Part shown: piece after piece, positions 11,994-22,791 of the stretch
How the letters are laid out: the number at the start of each line of letters is the position of its first letter
Numbering within the stretch: position 1 is the stretch's first letter
NCBI GenBank assembly: GCA_027405735.1
Contig: JAPEHQ010000013.1
Span: 620,001-684,000 of the forward strand
Direction: 5' to 3'
DNA length: 64,000 nt
DNA from: Mucor racemosus
Taxonomy: Eukaryota > Mucoromycota > Mucoromycetes > Mucorales > Mucoraceae
Made by a program: the position numbers and the translations under genes
The notes under the pieces: generated by a model
Databases searched by the model: none
Told to the model about the DNA's origin: nothing
Seen by the model: only the letters and a program-made list of their open reading frames with translations

Positions 11994-12145
11994 TAAAATG
12001 ACGTAGTTTTTTTTCATTTCTTCGTCTTGGCTAACATGTCTATTTATAACTTTTGGCTTTGTCTTTGCTTTGCCTCGCTCAATAAAAAGAAAACCTTGGA
12101 AAAAATAGTTGTCTATTTGTTTTTCTTCTTTATACTTTAATATAT

Positions 12146-14155
12146 ATGAGTAAAATGAATTTTAAAGATTTACAGTTTTCTATTGGTAAATTTAAGGCTG
12201 ATGTTAGTTCTCAAATTGCAAAAAACAATCCATTACAAAAGCAAGACACCAAGGCGCTATCTCTTTGGATCTTTCAGGAACGAAATGATCTAGCTTCGAT
12301 GCGTACTATGGCTTATGAGCGTTCTGAAACACACAAGGCCCTGAAACAATGGGTAAAGGAGGAAGCTGACGAAGAGAAATCAGAAAATGGGCGTGATTTG
12401 GAGGTAAATGTTTTGTTTGTGTGTGTTTGAGAGAGTGTTTGTCCTGATTTTTGTGATATAGGACATTGTTGGTGATAAATTATGCCGTTTATTCGATAAA
12501 CAATATGAAATTGATCAAGCTTATGCTGGTAAGATTACTAAAATAAGGACTTGACACTATATTAACTTTTTTTCGAATGAATAGCTAAATATCAACAATA
12601 TCGACATGCTGTTAAATCTATTCGTGACAGAGAAGAAAAACTATCAGATCAACGGGAAAAGAAACGTTCACTTCAATCTCGTATTTTAAATTTAGGCAAA
12701 ACCAGCCCCAAATCGCCTAAATTGTTAGAGTTCCAAAGGGAATTAAAGTCCTTGGCACAAGATACACACGAAAGTGAAATGGATTTAGCTGATTTTAAGC
12801 GATTTGCGCTCAAGGAAGCATTTTATCTTCGATTCAATGCTTTGAGCGAATACGCCGAGAAAACTGCTTTAATTGCAGGTTTTGGTAAATATTTGACTGA
12901 TTTGATCGAAATTGAACCCACTCCACCTACACAAACGCATCGTAGTCCTTACAAGAATGGTCCTGAAGCTGCAATTATTTTTGCTGATGCTATAAATGCT
13001 TTGGACAATTGGAAGCCTGTTGCCGAAGATGAACGTCCTACGTTCGCTAACATTGCTGAGGACAAGAAAGGAAAATCACCCGTGTCACCTATTTCTCCTA
13101 CTAATGCTACATCGAGCAGCAAGGTTCCACCAGAACTCCCACCTAGAAGATCTACTCAAGAAAATATTCCAACTTCTCCAGATGGCCCCTCTCAACCTTC
13201 AGGATATACAACAAATGAAATTACGTCTGTAACTGGTGATTTAAAGACTAATACAGAAACTGAAATTGATTTGGATAAAATTGATTTATATGATGCACCT
13301 CCTCCCGCCTATGATGGCCCTCCTCCAGCATCATCTCCATTGAATTCCGATGCTTATTTACCACCTAATCAACAGCAATATTTGAATGATAATAATAATT
13401 ACACTAATCAATCATTTAATTCACCTTATCAAGCTCATGCTAATTTGCCCCCTCAACAGCAACAACTTTATTCCCCACATCCTAGCCATATCAATTTAAC
13501 TGATTCCCCTGTACCCATGCACCAACAACAACATTTCTCATCACCTCATCAACAAAATGCTTGGTCAAACCCTCAATATCAATATCACCAAGACAGTAGT
13601 TTCTATGATCCCTCCAACATGATGTATAGTCAAGTTAATTATCAACAATTGTATCGTCAAGTCAGTCAACGTCAGCAACATCATGCTCATCGACCTTATG
13701 CTGAATTCCAACAACAATTCAATCAAGATCCTCATAATAATACTGGTCAACAACAAAGACAAAGAGTAGATGCTGGTGGTTTCCGCATTCCCACTGCTAA
13801 TACTCGCTCAGATACTGCTGGTGGTGTTTCTTCTGCTGAAGATGAAAAAGAAAGATTAGCCCAACACTATAATCAACAAGAGGAACAATATAATAACCAA
13901 AATAATAATATATCTCATTATGGTGGCGGTGGTTCTCAATATAGTGAATCTCAATATGGTGGATCAGCCCATTTCCAACAAGGCTATGTCGCACAGCAGC
14001 CTCTATATCAACCACCACATCAACAAGAACATCCAAGTTCTCCTGCACCAGCACCCAGTTCACCACCATCTCAAACTGTACAACAACAAATACAACAACA
14101 ACAACAACAACAACAACAAGCTCCTAATTATGAGCAGAAATATCAAGAAGATTGA
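12146..14155 (+). CDS. Eisosome core component, PIL1/LSP1-type BAR protein
   Basis: Builds the cortical eisosome scaffold under the plasma membrane. Three exons (12146-12403, 12462-12528, 12585-14155) join to 631 residues. The first ~270 residues are a Pil1-type BAR domain: LSLWIFQERNDLASMRTMA, KLCRLFDKQYEIDQAYAA, KYQQYRHAVKSIRDREEKL, a conserved SPKLLEFQRELKSL region and FNALSEYAEKTALIAGFGKY, all close to yeast Pil1/Lsp1. The C-terminus is much longer than in yeast (about 360 extra residues), disordered, rich in proline and glutamine, with DAPPPAYDGPPPA (a PPxY-type motif that WW domains bind) and a terminal polyglutamine tract from CAA repeats at about 14080-14120. A (CAA)n tract of this kind is length-unstable. 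The BAR assignment is firm; the tail's role is unknown. Confidence 0.92.
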
Positions 14156-14220
14156 TTTAATGTAATAAATAAATAATGTAATTTAGCTGATCTATTTTAA
14201 AATAAAATGATTTATTCCAC

Positions 14221-14254
<34 letters not shown>

Positions 14255-14664
14255 CTCAGAAATTTTATTGCACCATGAAAAAAGTTGCATAAGGAGAAAT
14301 TTTCAATAAAAGCCATTTAATGTAAAATAAAAAATAACTTTATATATTTATCACGTTGGACAACATTCCTTATTAATTAACCAAAACTTGGCTACTACAG
14401 TGTTTTACTCTAAAAAATTGCTTAAAAACCACAGGGACGTACAAAGTATTTTTTATAAAGAAATGAGATTTTTATTTTTTGTTTGTAGTACAGTTGAAAA
14501 AGAAAAAAAGAAGTTTAGGTTGTGTTTGCATGAAATTAAATGATAAAGGACAGGACGTTGTTATTTTAGTATATTTTTTGTGTGTGTTTTTTATAATAGA
14601 AAAAATGAGAGGGGGTGGATATGATGAAATTTATATATACAAAATAATTTTTAGAAATTTTTTT
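14156..14664. repeat. Intergenic with 33-base poly-T run
   Basis: Downstream of the PIL1-like gene. A pure T run occupies 14222-14254, just after a likely polyadenylation region (AATAAATAAATAATG at about 14163 and AAAATAAAATG after it). No gene seen; short open frames here are low-complexity. Confidence 0.7.
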
Positions 14665-14973
14665 TTAATGAAGATTAACAACAACATGCATCCATTCATG
14701 ATGTCTGTTAGCAAAGTGTAAATTGATCCATTTGTGTACAAAGGCCCCGTGAATTCTAACCAGCAGACGCTCAGAGCACATTGGGCAAGTTCTGTAAGAA
14801 TATTTTTTATCCACTGAATTTGTTGATGAAGATGATGAAGATGAAGATGATGAAGCAGAAGAAGATCTTCTTAATGATGTGCTTGTCTTTGGTTGCAACT
14901 TGTTTTCTAGGCTTTTTTTACTCAAGATATCAAAAGATGTTGATCTTAAAAGAGGTGAGCTAACAATGGACAT
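14665..14973 (-). CDS. Small serine-rich protein with CxxC...H...H zinc-finger-like end
   Basis: A single-exon 102-codon frame. It begins MSIVSSPLLRSTSFDIL, passes a basic patch and a pure serine run (about residues 40-50, encoded by a TCA/TCT-rich tract at 14820-14860), and ends YRTCPMCSERLLVRIHG, then HKWINLHFANRHHEW. The CPMC pair followed by histidines at suitable distance could bind one zinc, but I do not recognise a named family. Upstream (14975-15090) is purine/pyrimidine-rich, as often found near promoters of small fungal genes. It could be a regulator fragment or a lineage-specific protein. Confidence 0.55.
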   Translation of the reverse strand: MSIVSSPLLRSTSFDILSKKSLENKLQPKTSTSLRRSSSASSSSSSSSSSTNSVDKKYSYRTCPMCSERLLVRIHGAFVHKWINLHFANRHHEWMHVVVNLH

Positions 14974-15304
14974 GGTGTATATAATTTTTTTTTTTTGTTT
15001 TGATGAATAAAATGTGGGTATATAATAAAGTTAAGAATGCATAAATGTATATTGAATAAAAAAGAAAGGGGGAAAAAAAGAGAGGGAAAGTATGAAGAAA
15101 TTGGCTGATCTTTTTATATCAAAATTTAAAAAGTACAGACATTGTCATGGGAAGAGTGAGAGATATACACACGTACACACAACTTATTTTAGTATACATT
15201 TACTATACATACAAACAAACAAATCTACTGCAACATCTAACCGCCATAATTTTGATTCCAACTGTATCATATAATAATACATCTATTTGTTCTCTTAGTA
15301 ATTG

Positions 15305-15353
<49 letters not shown>

Positions 15354-16090
15354 ATTTACCATTCTGTATTGTACCTTTATTCAAGGAATTGACGTAGTTG
15401 AATATAACCTCGTTACTAAAAAACGCAGGTTACACTTGTGTGCGTTTCTTTTTGTGTGATAATATATTCCTAAATATATTATAACGTGATGTATATTTAT
15501 TATTTTAAGCTTGGCTTGACGATAAAGATAATGTATAACAAGTGTTTTAGGATACAGCATTAGATAAAGTAAACGTATGATGCTTATAATATGCAAACCA
15601 TTTCATTTATATATTATAAAACACTTCGGCTTATTCTAATCATCTCATTTGGTGCCTGAATGCATTAAGCTAAATAAGCATAAACCCCCATGATTTTATT
15701 TATAAAAGTACCGGTTCAATATTCGGATGGATTCCCTCTTTCTTTTTTTTTTTTTTTTTGTTATATGGTTTAACCTTTTAAGAGGGTTACACTGCTTTTT
15801 TAAAGGAGCACTGACCTATGTAAATTCCCTCGTTTATTTTTGTCCTGTACATGGATGTTACCCTCATCCATTTAATAAGGAAAAGTATGGAATCAAGTCA
15901 TGATGTAATTTGCATTATAACCTAATGTATTATAAATTTAGTTAAAACAAAATATGCGTTATAGTATGTATATACATAAAAATCTTTTTTTATTTCATTC
16001 CCCTAGATATGGGTTTACTGTATGTTCTCAAATGACTATTTCCTTTTGGATTGATGAAAAGGTCATAGGGATGGTTTTTCTTTTAAAAAA
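14974..16090. repeat. Intergenic with a (TC)n microsatellite
   Basis: No gene supported. A perfect (TC) dinucleotide run of about 42 bases lies at 15310-15352, and a T run at about 15743-15760. The rest is AT-rich with no recognised repeat. Confidence 0.7.
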
Positions 16091-16099
16091 GCTAGAGAT

Positions 16100-17215
16100 A
16101 CTCGTAACTTAATTGATCTACTCGATATTTGTAAAAAAAAATAAAAAAAAAAAAGACGTTACGATCTTCATACTTGATAGTAATGTATTTGCCAGGAATA
16201 TTTTCTTTTTTCGATTCTTCATGATACGACTCTAAAAAAGTTTTATTTCCTTGTAAATCCAAGTATTGGCAATAAGTATGCCCAGAATCCAATTTAGTCA
16301 AATGATTATGGTTGAAGAAGCCCAAAATCATCTCGAATTCTTTTGATCCGTTGTCTACAGCAAATGCTCACAGATTGATCTGTAGTAAATCCACACAACT
16401 GTTGGAAATGTAATCAAACAAGCTGTAAATTGATCCATCAGTTTTATTTTGGTAAATTTGGCGCTTTCATTGCATACGGATTTCCTCAAAACAATAAAGC
16501 TTATCTAATGCCTGTCCATTATAAAAGTGATATTCTCCAAAATGAGCTTTTTCAAATGTACGAGCTTACTAAATAAAATAGTAAGAGATAATATTGGTTC
16601 TTTAAAGAGTCCCCTTTCATAAATAATCAGGGTACATGTAATCTTCTTCACACATCCCATTGCCATAAAACCCCAAATATAATTGTGTAAGGCCCTTTAA
16701 TCCCAAATAACGATTATTAAATACTTTTTGGAAGCTCAAAATCATGTATTACTAGTTCCTTCACAGTTACGTTGAAACTTTCAGTATCGCAAACTGTGAT
16801 AAAATTAAAAACCTTCTTTACAGATAGGAAAATCTGGATCAGCTGTGGATTTACAAATAATCGATTCCTCTTTAAAAATTAGAGCTAGCATGATAAGCGA
16901 TAGTTTGTGTAATTATATTTTGTGATTTAGTAAACCCATGATTAATCACCATAGCATCGCCATTAACATATATAGCTATTTGAGCAGCTCTTCTTCATCC
17001 AAATATAATAACGCCTCCTTCTGCATCTGATACTAGTAAAGTTCCATCAGCTTCTAAGCTATTAGCGGGCAAATGTTCACCAAAGCGGTAGATTTGCCCT
17101 TTCAGAAATGCACAGCTTGTAGGTCTTCTAGGCGATGCTACCACAGATTCGGCATTTGGAATTAATATATTGGTAACTGCTAATAAAAAAATAAATCCAG
17201 ATGTCTTTACATCAA
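16100..17215 (-). pseudogene. Broken gene for a secreted protein, unrecognised family
   Basis: The minus strand shows long coding-like stretches with stops and frame breaks. At the top is a signal-peptide-like start, KTSGFIFLLAVTNILIPNAE, whose ATG is lost (GATGTAAAG at about 17208). It continues SCAFLKGQIYRFGEHLPAN and EADGTLLVSDAEGGVIIFG, meets a TGA, goes on RRAAQIAIYVNGDAMVINHG, and then stops again near 16880. Lower down come ARTFEKAHFGEYHFYNGQA, DGSIYSLFDYISNSCVDLL and MILGFFNHNHLTKLDSGHTY in more than one frame. The order and strand are consistent with one ancestral secreted protein that decayed by point stops and small indels. I do not recognise the family. Confidence 0.6.
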
Positions 17216-17276
17216 AGAATTGAATAAATGAAAGGCAGGTTTACATTTATTGCCATAATATGTACTTATATACTAG

Positions 17277-17460
17277 CCGTTCAATCTCGCTATGCTCAGT
17301 TATGGCGTCGCTCTGCGGGCTCGCTTTTGCAATTTTTTTAATGAATTTATCATGACTGACAGCTCTACCTCGTTACACTCGGTTACCGTCTCTCTAGTCG
17401 AAAAATGTATGTTTTTATAACAAATATCAATGAGATTTATAAACATCCTTTTTTAAAAAC
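17277..17460 (+). repeat. Dispersed GC-richer module (copy 1)
   Basis: Begins around TTCAATCTCGCTATGCTCAG and continues with CGTCGCTCTGCGGGCTCGC, TTTTGCAATTTTTTTAATGA, then CTCTCTAGTCGAAAAA. Related copies lie at about 18498, 33150, 33266, 33371-33590 and 61853. The module stands out from the AT-rich surroundings. Its first half recurs alone; the longer form with the CTCTCTAGTCGAAAAA part recurs at 33371-33590. Confidence 0.7.
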
Positions 17461-17514
17461 CATCTTTTGTAGTACATTATTAAAAAGCATCTGCTATCCC
17501 TCCTATTTACTCAT

Positions 17515-17760
17515 TTAGACACGCAGACGATTATGTACATGATATAAAATGGTCTCCTACGCACCCCGCCTTGTTTGGTACTGTAGATGGAACTGGCAAT
17601 TTGATTTATGGAATTTGAATGCAGATACCGAGGAACCATTTGTTAGTAACCAAATTTGTTCTGGCAAAGTATTGAATAAATTAGCTTTCGATAAAATAGG
17701 GTAAAAGACAGCAATAGGTCCCAGTGATGACCATGTTCATGTTTATGACATTGAAGGGGT
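17515..17760 (+). pseudogene. Dynein intermediate chain C-terminal fragment (copy A)
   Basis: Reading forward gives [20 protein letters not shown] and TVDGTGN; then, after a 1-base deletion, [32 protein letters not shown], one TAA stop, and KTAIGPSDDHVHVYDIE. This is the last WD-repeat region of cytoplasmic dynein intermediate chain (family pattern WSPTHPA-FG-VDGTG, DLWNLN-DTE-P, ALNKL-WDK, AIG-SDG-VYVYDI). Broken by one frameshift and one stop, and embedded in repeated DNA, so it is not a functional gene. Confidence 0.85.
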
Positions 17761-18633
17761 TTGACGAAAAACCAATGTAAATCAACTCTAGTGCGATAAT
17801 TAGAACGTACGTCTATATGGCCAACAAGTAAAATAATACACAGAATCAACAGATTTAAATATTTACAGTAATAAACTTGAATCAAGTGAGTACAGCATCA
17901 TAGATTCTTGGAAAAGTTCTCAAATATCGTGAAATCTCTTATTTTTCAGATTTGCAGAGCTTACAAGCGGAATATTAAATTCAAAAACCATTCTTGTCCA
18001 GATCATCAATTTGGACATTTTTTAATTTTTTTTTTCTAGTTTTGCAAATCTAGAGTGAATTATACTACCAATTATAAAAACAAAAAATATACACATATAA
18101 AAAATTTAGCGCTCTATTTGCTCAATAAAAAATAACAAGTCTTTTTATTGCAAAATATTACATGAAAATCCTTTAATCAAAAAACCGTTTTTGGGCCAAA
18201 AATGCTAAGTTTCATTACTTAACATTTAATATTAAGCTTTTATAAAATGTGTATTAGTCATGGCTACAATTCTCTCTCACAATGTAGTGTATTTAAACGT
18301 TGATTTTGGTATCAAAATTTGATTTTTCTGTTTTTTTATCAAAATCATGAGTGTTGGTAAGGATAAAATGAGTCCCGAAAATGTCCGCTACAAAGTCTGA
18401 ATATTCAGATCTCACATGGTTAAATATAAAAAAAGTTTAAAAAACCCGCTTTTTTATTTAAAACTTAGATATATACCATAGTATAAGAGACTTAGCCATT
18501 CAATCTTCTTGCTATGCTCAATTACGGCGTTGCTCTACGAGCTTACTTTTGTAATTATTTTTTAATGAATTTATGATATGACAGCCGGTTTTTCTGGTAG
18601 AAAATGCATGTTTCTGTGATAACAGATATTGCC

Positions 18634-18988
18634 TGATGTGAACTACTGGCAGTCTTTCACACATCAAATTGAATTAGTAATGAATAACATGAATCTGGTG
18701 TGAGAACCAAGATCATGAAATATAGAAACTTAACTATAATTTAAAATCACAAACAACAATTATAGATAATTGTATAACCTGAATTAGTAATTGCTGATCC
18801 CTTTTCCCATCAGCTTTAAAACCAAGAAGATCAAATTACTGCATTAGTAATTTGAATTAGACATTTAATATAAATACCACAACGATCCATCGAGTAGATG
18901 AATCGTTGCTTTACTTTATACCTTTAATAAACTTAGAAGAGTTATAATTGTATTTCCCATCGCTTTTTATAATTAAGTTTTTGTAGCA
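18634..18988 (+). mobile_element. Solo LTR, 355 bp, target duplication TTGCC
   Basis: Starts TGATGTGAAC and ends TTTGTAGCA (TG...CA ends), flanked on both sides by TTGCC (18629-18633 and 18989-18993). Copy C of the host repeat lacks this segment at the matching place (around 61985, CATTGCTCGTTTTG). Contains a TATA-like TTTAATATAAATACC. No internal retroelement coding region remains. Confidence 0.85.
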
Positions 18989-19777
18989 TTGCCTATTTTG
19001 TTTAGTTTATGGGTTGATGCGCTGTAATGCTGCTTTTACATTGGCCGAATTGTGCAATTTAGCAAGGTTTTAATTGCGCTAAATAATGTAAAACCTTGAA
19101 AATCCTTTTATACGTGCGTTGTTTCTCTCTTTTTGTTTTCATACTCCAAGGCTATATTGACTGTTTGATAAGGCATATCGGAATATCAAGCTGGTATTCT
19201 TTTGTCTTTTCTTGTATCTGAATACGTATTCTAATATAATGGGCTAATGTTTTTAATATAGGTAGCAGTCGTTATATTAGAGACTGATATTTTCATTTAA
19301 TTGCATTCTAAGATCAAATATCATTATTTATTACTATATTCTTGGACGTAGTACTGTATTTCTTGATTACCAGATCAAATTAAAGGCAATAATATTTATA
19401 TCTACTCAATGAAAAGCTAGAACTGGCTACAAACCCAGGAAATGTTCCAGAAAACTGATAAAATTTTTAAATGATGATATAGAAACAAAAAAGAAAGAAT
19501 AAACTAATGTTTTGTCTAATAACCATAGTTTTGATCGTAGCTATACTTGAAAACAAATCTTTTTACAGCTGACAATCGTAAACTAAAATAGTACGTTTAA
19601 ACAAGGTTAATTTGTTTAAATTTTATGAGTGATAAAGTAACATCATCTATAATCTTAGATTTGGCTTGCTTATAAATTTAAGCAGTGAGTGTTATTTAAG
19701 TTCATGCCCGAGCAAAAACCATTGTTGCTGCAAATATTACAGCTACAAACATATCTACAAATGATAATAATCGTGAA

Positions 19778-20125
19778 TGTTACGCCAGGAGATTATATAA
19801 ATCTCAAAGCTAAAATATGTACTAAATCATTTAATAAAAATAAAGGAAAACTGTTATAAAATGAAAGAGCACACTAAAACTAAAGAACTTTATTATAAGA
19901 TCAAACCATCTTCTTTTATATTCACATTCTCTAATTATATAACCTGTTTAAAGGAGTCTATTTATATATATACATATATCCAATCAAGTCTAGGTGACAC
20001 ACACTAGTTCCACATTTTTGTATAAACGGAGCTTCATAACATAATACACAGCAATGTAGAACTTAACATATCAAACTGTGTCGTAATCTTAACCAAGGAA
20101 TGCACCCAGATCTGTGGATGCAACA
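19778..20125 (+). mobile_element. Solo LTR, 348 bp, target duplication GTGAA/GTAAA
   Basis: Starts TGTTACGCCAGGAG and ends GTGGATGCAACA. The flanks GTGAA (19773-19777) and GTAAA (20126-20130) differ by one base; copy C keeps the empty site (AATCGTAAATATATTGG near 62727). Inverted relatives lie at 34386-34614 (continued at 34975-35089) and 34615-34969, so this LTR family has at least three copies here. Confidence 0.85.
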
Positions 20126-20136
20126 GTAAATATATT

Positions 20137-20536
20137 TGTCATGAACCTGTCAAGCTTAATCTATTATTATACTACTATCCTAAACATATCACACATTATT
20201 ACCTTATCCGAATTGCATATCAATCCCCAGCTTATGCAAGACATTCTATTACTACCCGCACTGCGGCACAACCAATGACCACATTACAATCTCAACTTAC
20301 TCGCATTCAAGTTATAGAGTAATTCAGTAACACTGTGTCCCTGAAGTCTAGTTCATGAAGGGAACTAGACTCTTGAATAATTTAGTATAAATAACCATCT
20401 TATTTTCATAATTCCTTTTATTTTCTTCGTCAGTTCTCCTCATCATTTTCCTTATTATATATTCTGAAATAAACCTTAACATAACAAATAAGTCTTTATC
20501 TGTGTCTCCTGCCCCTTATATAATATAAGCCTGATA
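20137..20536 (+). mobile_element. Solo LTR-like insertion, 400 bp, target duplication ATATT
   Basis: Starts TGTCATGAACC and ends AAGCCTGATA, flanked by ATATT on both sides (20132-20136 and 20537-20541); copy C reads straight through as GTAAATATATTGGC. The 3' end is TA rather than CA, so it has probably mutated. Contains a short hairpin TCTAGTTC...GAACTAGA and a TATA-like TAGTATAAATAACC. Confidence 0.75.
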
Positions 20537-21010
20537 ATATTGGTTCTTGCATGTACTTTTGCTCTACATCAACAACGTACTGAATTGTTGTATTGTCTAT
20601 AATCTATATTAATAAAAACAAATGTAATTTAAAAACACATTTCAATAAAAAATGGAATGAAATTTTGAGAACGGCACGATGCTCATGTACAAATCAACTT
20701 GTGCCCATACGATCAGCTCATTATGCTCATGGTCAGATTTTTTATTATGCACAAATAGGGATAATGATATGCTTATGGGCAATTCTACTATTATGCACAC
20801 ATGGGATTAATATCATGCACACAGACAGAATCTATAATTCTGCACAAACAGGAGGATTAGCGTTGTGCTTGTGTGTAGTTTCTTTTTTGTACCCATGTGC
20901 ATCTTGTAATCTTCTTAACCATATTCAGTGGGTACAACAGCTAAGGCTATAGTGAGCAGCTCATCTGGGCACAACAAAATCATTATGTGCAGCACAGGTC
21001 GGCCGTAGTA

Positions 21011-22300
21011 GTGGTTTCATATATACAGTAAATCATTTAAATTTGTGATTTTATGAACTTTTTTTGAATCCGGTTGTATCATCTTATACTTTTCAAGTTA
21101 AATCCGTTATTAGGCTTGTTATATCAGAATCCATATATGGCATTACCGATGTCTATTTTCATAGTCTCAGTCCTGGGTGTACCCATATCGTCATTTTATT
21201 ACCCGAGATTGCCGTCTATTTGTGAAAAAATGAAAATAAAACACGTAATAAATAATATATAAGATGTTGTTTTTTTATTCTTTTAAGATAAGATAAAGAT
21301 CTTCATGGCTAATGAAAGTCTTTTGCTATTTATATTAATTGTCTAATCTAAAATAAATATACATCCATTCAAGTCTGATGGTATCCAAGTTCTTCAAATC
21401 ACTATAAATACCCTCATACTTTTCAATTATTTTAACTCTTCATAAATCTTCTGTAATAAAAACTTTAACTGATTATAATTGTATTTCTACTGCTTTTATT
21501 TTTATATTTTTTTTATTTTAGTAAATAACTTCGTCATTAACTGCAGACATTACACTACCAAATGATATATGCTGATTCATACTAATATAAATTTTCTACC
21601 AAGCTTCTATCCTAGCAACTTATAGTTAAAGACCAATCAACATAATGTGTATTTAATCACACCATTATGATCAAGGACCCATGAACTCTATTAATACACC
21701 GATTGGTTACTATCAAGATTTATGTCTAACAAGGGATATTACTGGCTATGTATGGACCTAGGAATGCTTACCTAATCTCTCTGATAAAAACTATATAAAG
21801 AGGACATTTATTTATTACAAAAGTTCTCAAGTAGAATTTAACTTGATAATAAAACCCTAATGTTATCTAGTCGAATTCCTATTGTTTTTTTATACTTTTT
21901 TTCCGTGAATATTTCTATCTGTTCCACAGTTTCTACTCTTCCTAAACACTGAATTTCCAGATGCAACTGCATCTGTTGAATATCACTTGAGTTTCTGTGC
22001 GTTGTAGCTCATGTTATACTACTAACTCCAATTTTGGCATATATTGCTTTACTTTCATCCATATTCAATTTTGTGTTATACAGCTTAATATTAATATAAT
22101 ACTAACATTGAGTTTTGCTTATATCTCCATCAAAAATTGGCATTTTTTCCAAATGATGTCTACTACGAATTTCTAGAAAGCGCTGTTATCATTTTCAAAA
22201 AGAAAAAATACATCTTAATTTGCTGCATTTTCCAGCATAGTAAAAAACTGGCGAAGAATACATGTCCACAAATATGGGAATTAAAATTGTAGACCAAAGG
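21011..22300. repeat. Repeat-rich region with an LTR-like segment
   Basis: No gene. The segment 21347-21540 (starting CTAAAATAAATATACATCC) is found again, inverted, at 33655-33840 with high similarity. It has a TATA-like CACTATAAATACCC, as LTR promoters do. A second LTR-like stretch, 21640-21880, carries AAACTATATAAAGAGGAC, but I find no second copy in the window. Confidence 0.6.
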
Positions 22301-22480
22301 AGAGTGACTAGCTTAACAACAAGTAGCGCATGTGCTACAAATTGAGTGCGACACGCATATTCGTGAGTTCAAACCCGCCAAAGGGGACGCCCTTTGGTAT
22401 TAGGATAATATGAATTTCGAAAGAGAGTCTCCGATGACCTTGCTTCTCATCATTGAATATGATCCTCCTTTTTTTTTATT
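22300..22480 (+). mobile_element. Probable tRNA-derived SINE
   Basis: The head has a pol III A-box-like TAGCTTAACAAC (about 22308-22320) and, about 50 bases on, a B-box-like GTTCAAACCC (22367-22376). A non-tRNA body follows and ends in a T-rich tail (CTCCTTTTTTTTTATTTTCC). This head-body-tail order is that of tRNA-derived SINEs. I cannot fold a full cloverleaf, and only one copy is visible in this window. Confidence 0.45.
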
Positions 22481-22791
22481 TTCCTTTATAAGTTTTGCAT
22501 ATGTCTAGCCAATTTTTCCTTTTTAAATTAATGCACATGATTAGACTACACATGATATACATACTAGTAAATTTGGCTGGCAAAACTCGGCTCGACACCA
22601 ATACTGTCAGCATCGATGGGTCATTGTACATTCAGCAAGTTCGTGAGTAACAAGTTGGTTACCTGCTACTTACACCTATTAAGATCAGGAAGCCAATCAG
22701 TTCTTCTCAACGAATATGAATCCGAATGACCTCCCGTTGCAATGGCAGATGCTTCTAGCTCTGATCCGCAGAATTGCAAAAGGTTTAGCCT

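Larger units (their letters stand above)
17510..21010 (+). mobile_element. Transposon copy A with captured dynein fragment and three nested solo LTRs
   Basis: Long repeat, closely matched by copy C (60091-62883) and in part by copy B (32343-33220). It starts in a dynein intermediate chain remnant, runs through a conserved non-coding body (17880-18630, 18994-19777, 20542-20640) and ends GGCCGTAGT at 21001-21009, the same terminal motif as copy C. Three solo LTRs interrupt it (18634-18988, 19778-20125, 20137-20536); removing each with one target copy restores the order seen in copy C. The last 350 bases are rich in short repeats such as TGCACACATGGG. I do not find its left terminal repeat. Confidence 0.75.

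Noticed and set aside
12996..14165. Additional frames within the PIL1-like gene on both strands
   Set aside because: Produced by CAA/TTG repeats of the glutamine-rich tail.
20593..20952. 119-codon plus-strand frame at the right end of copy A
   Set aside because: It covers the subterminal repeats (TGCACA/CATGGG words) and has no protein-like conservation; copy C lacks it.
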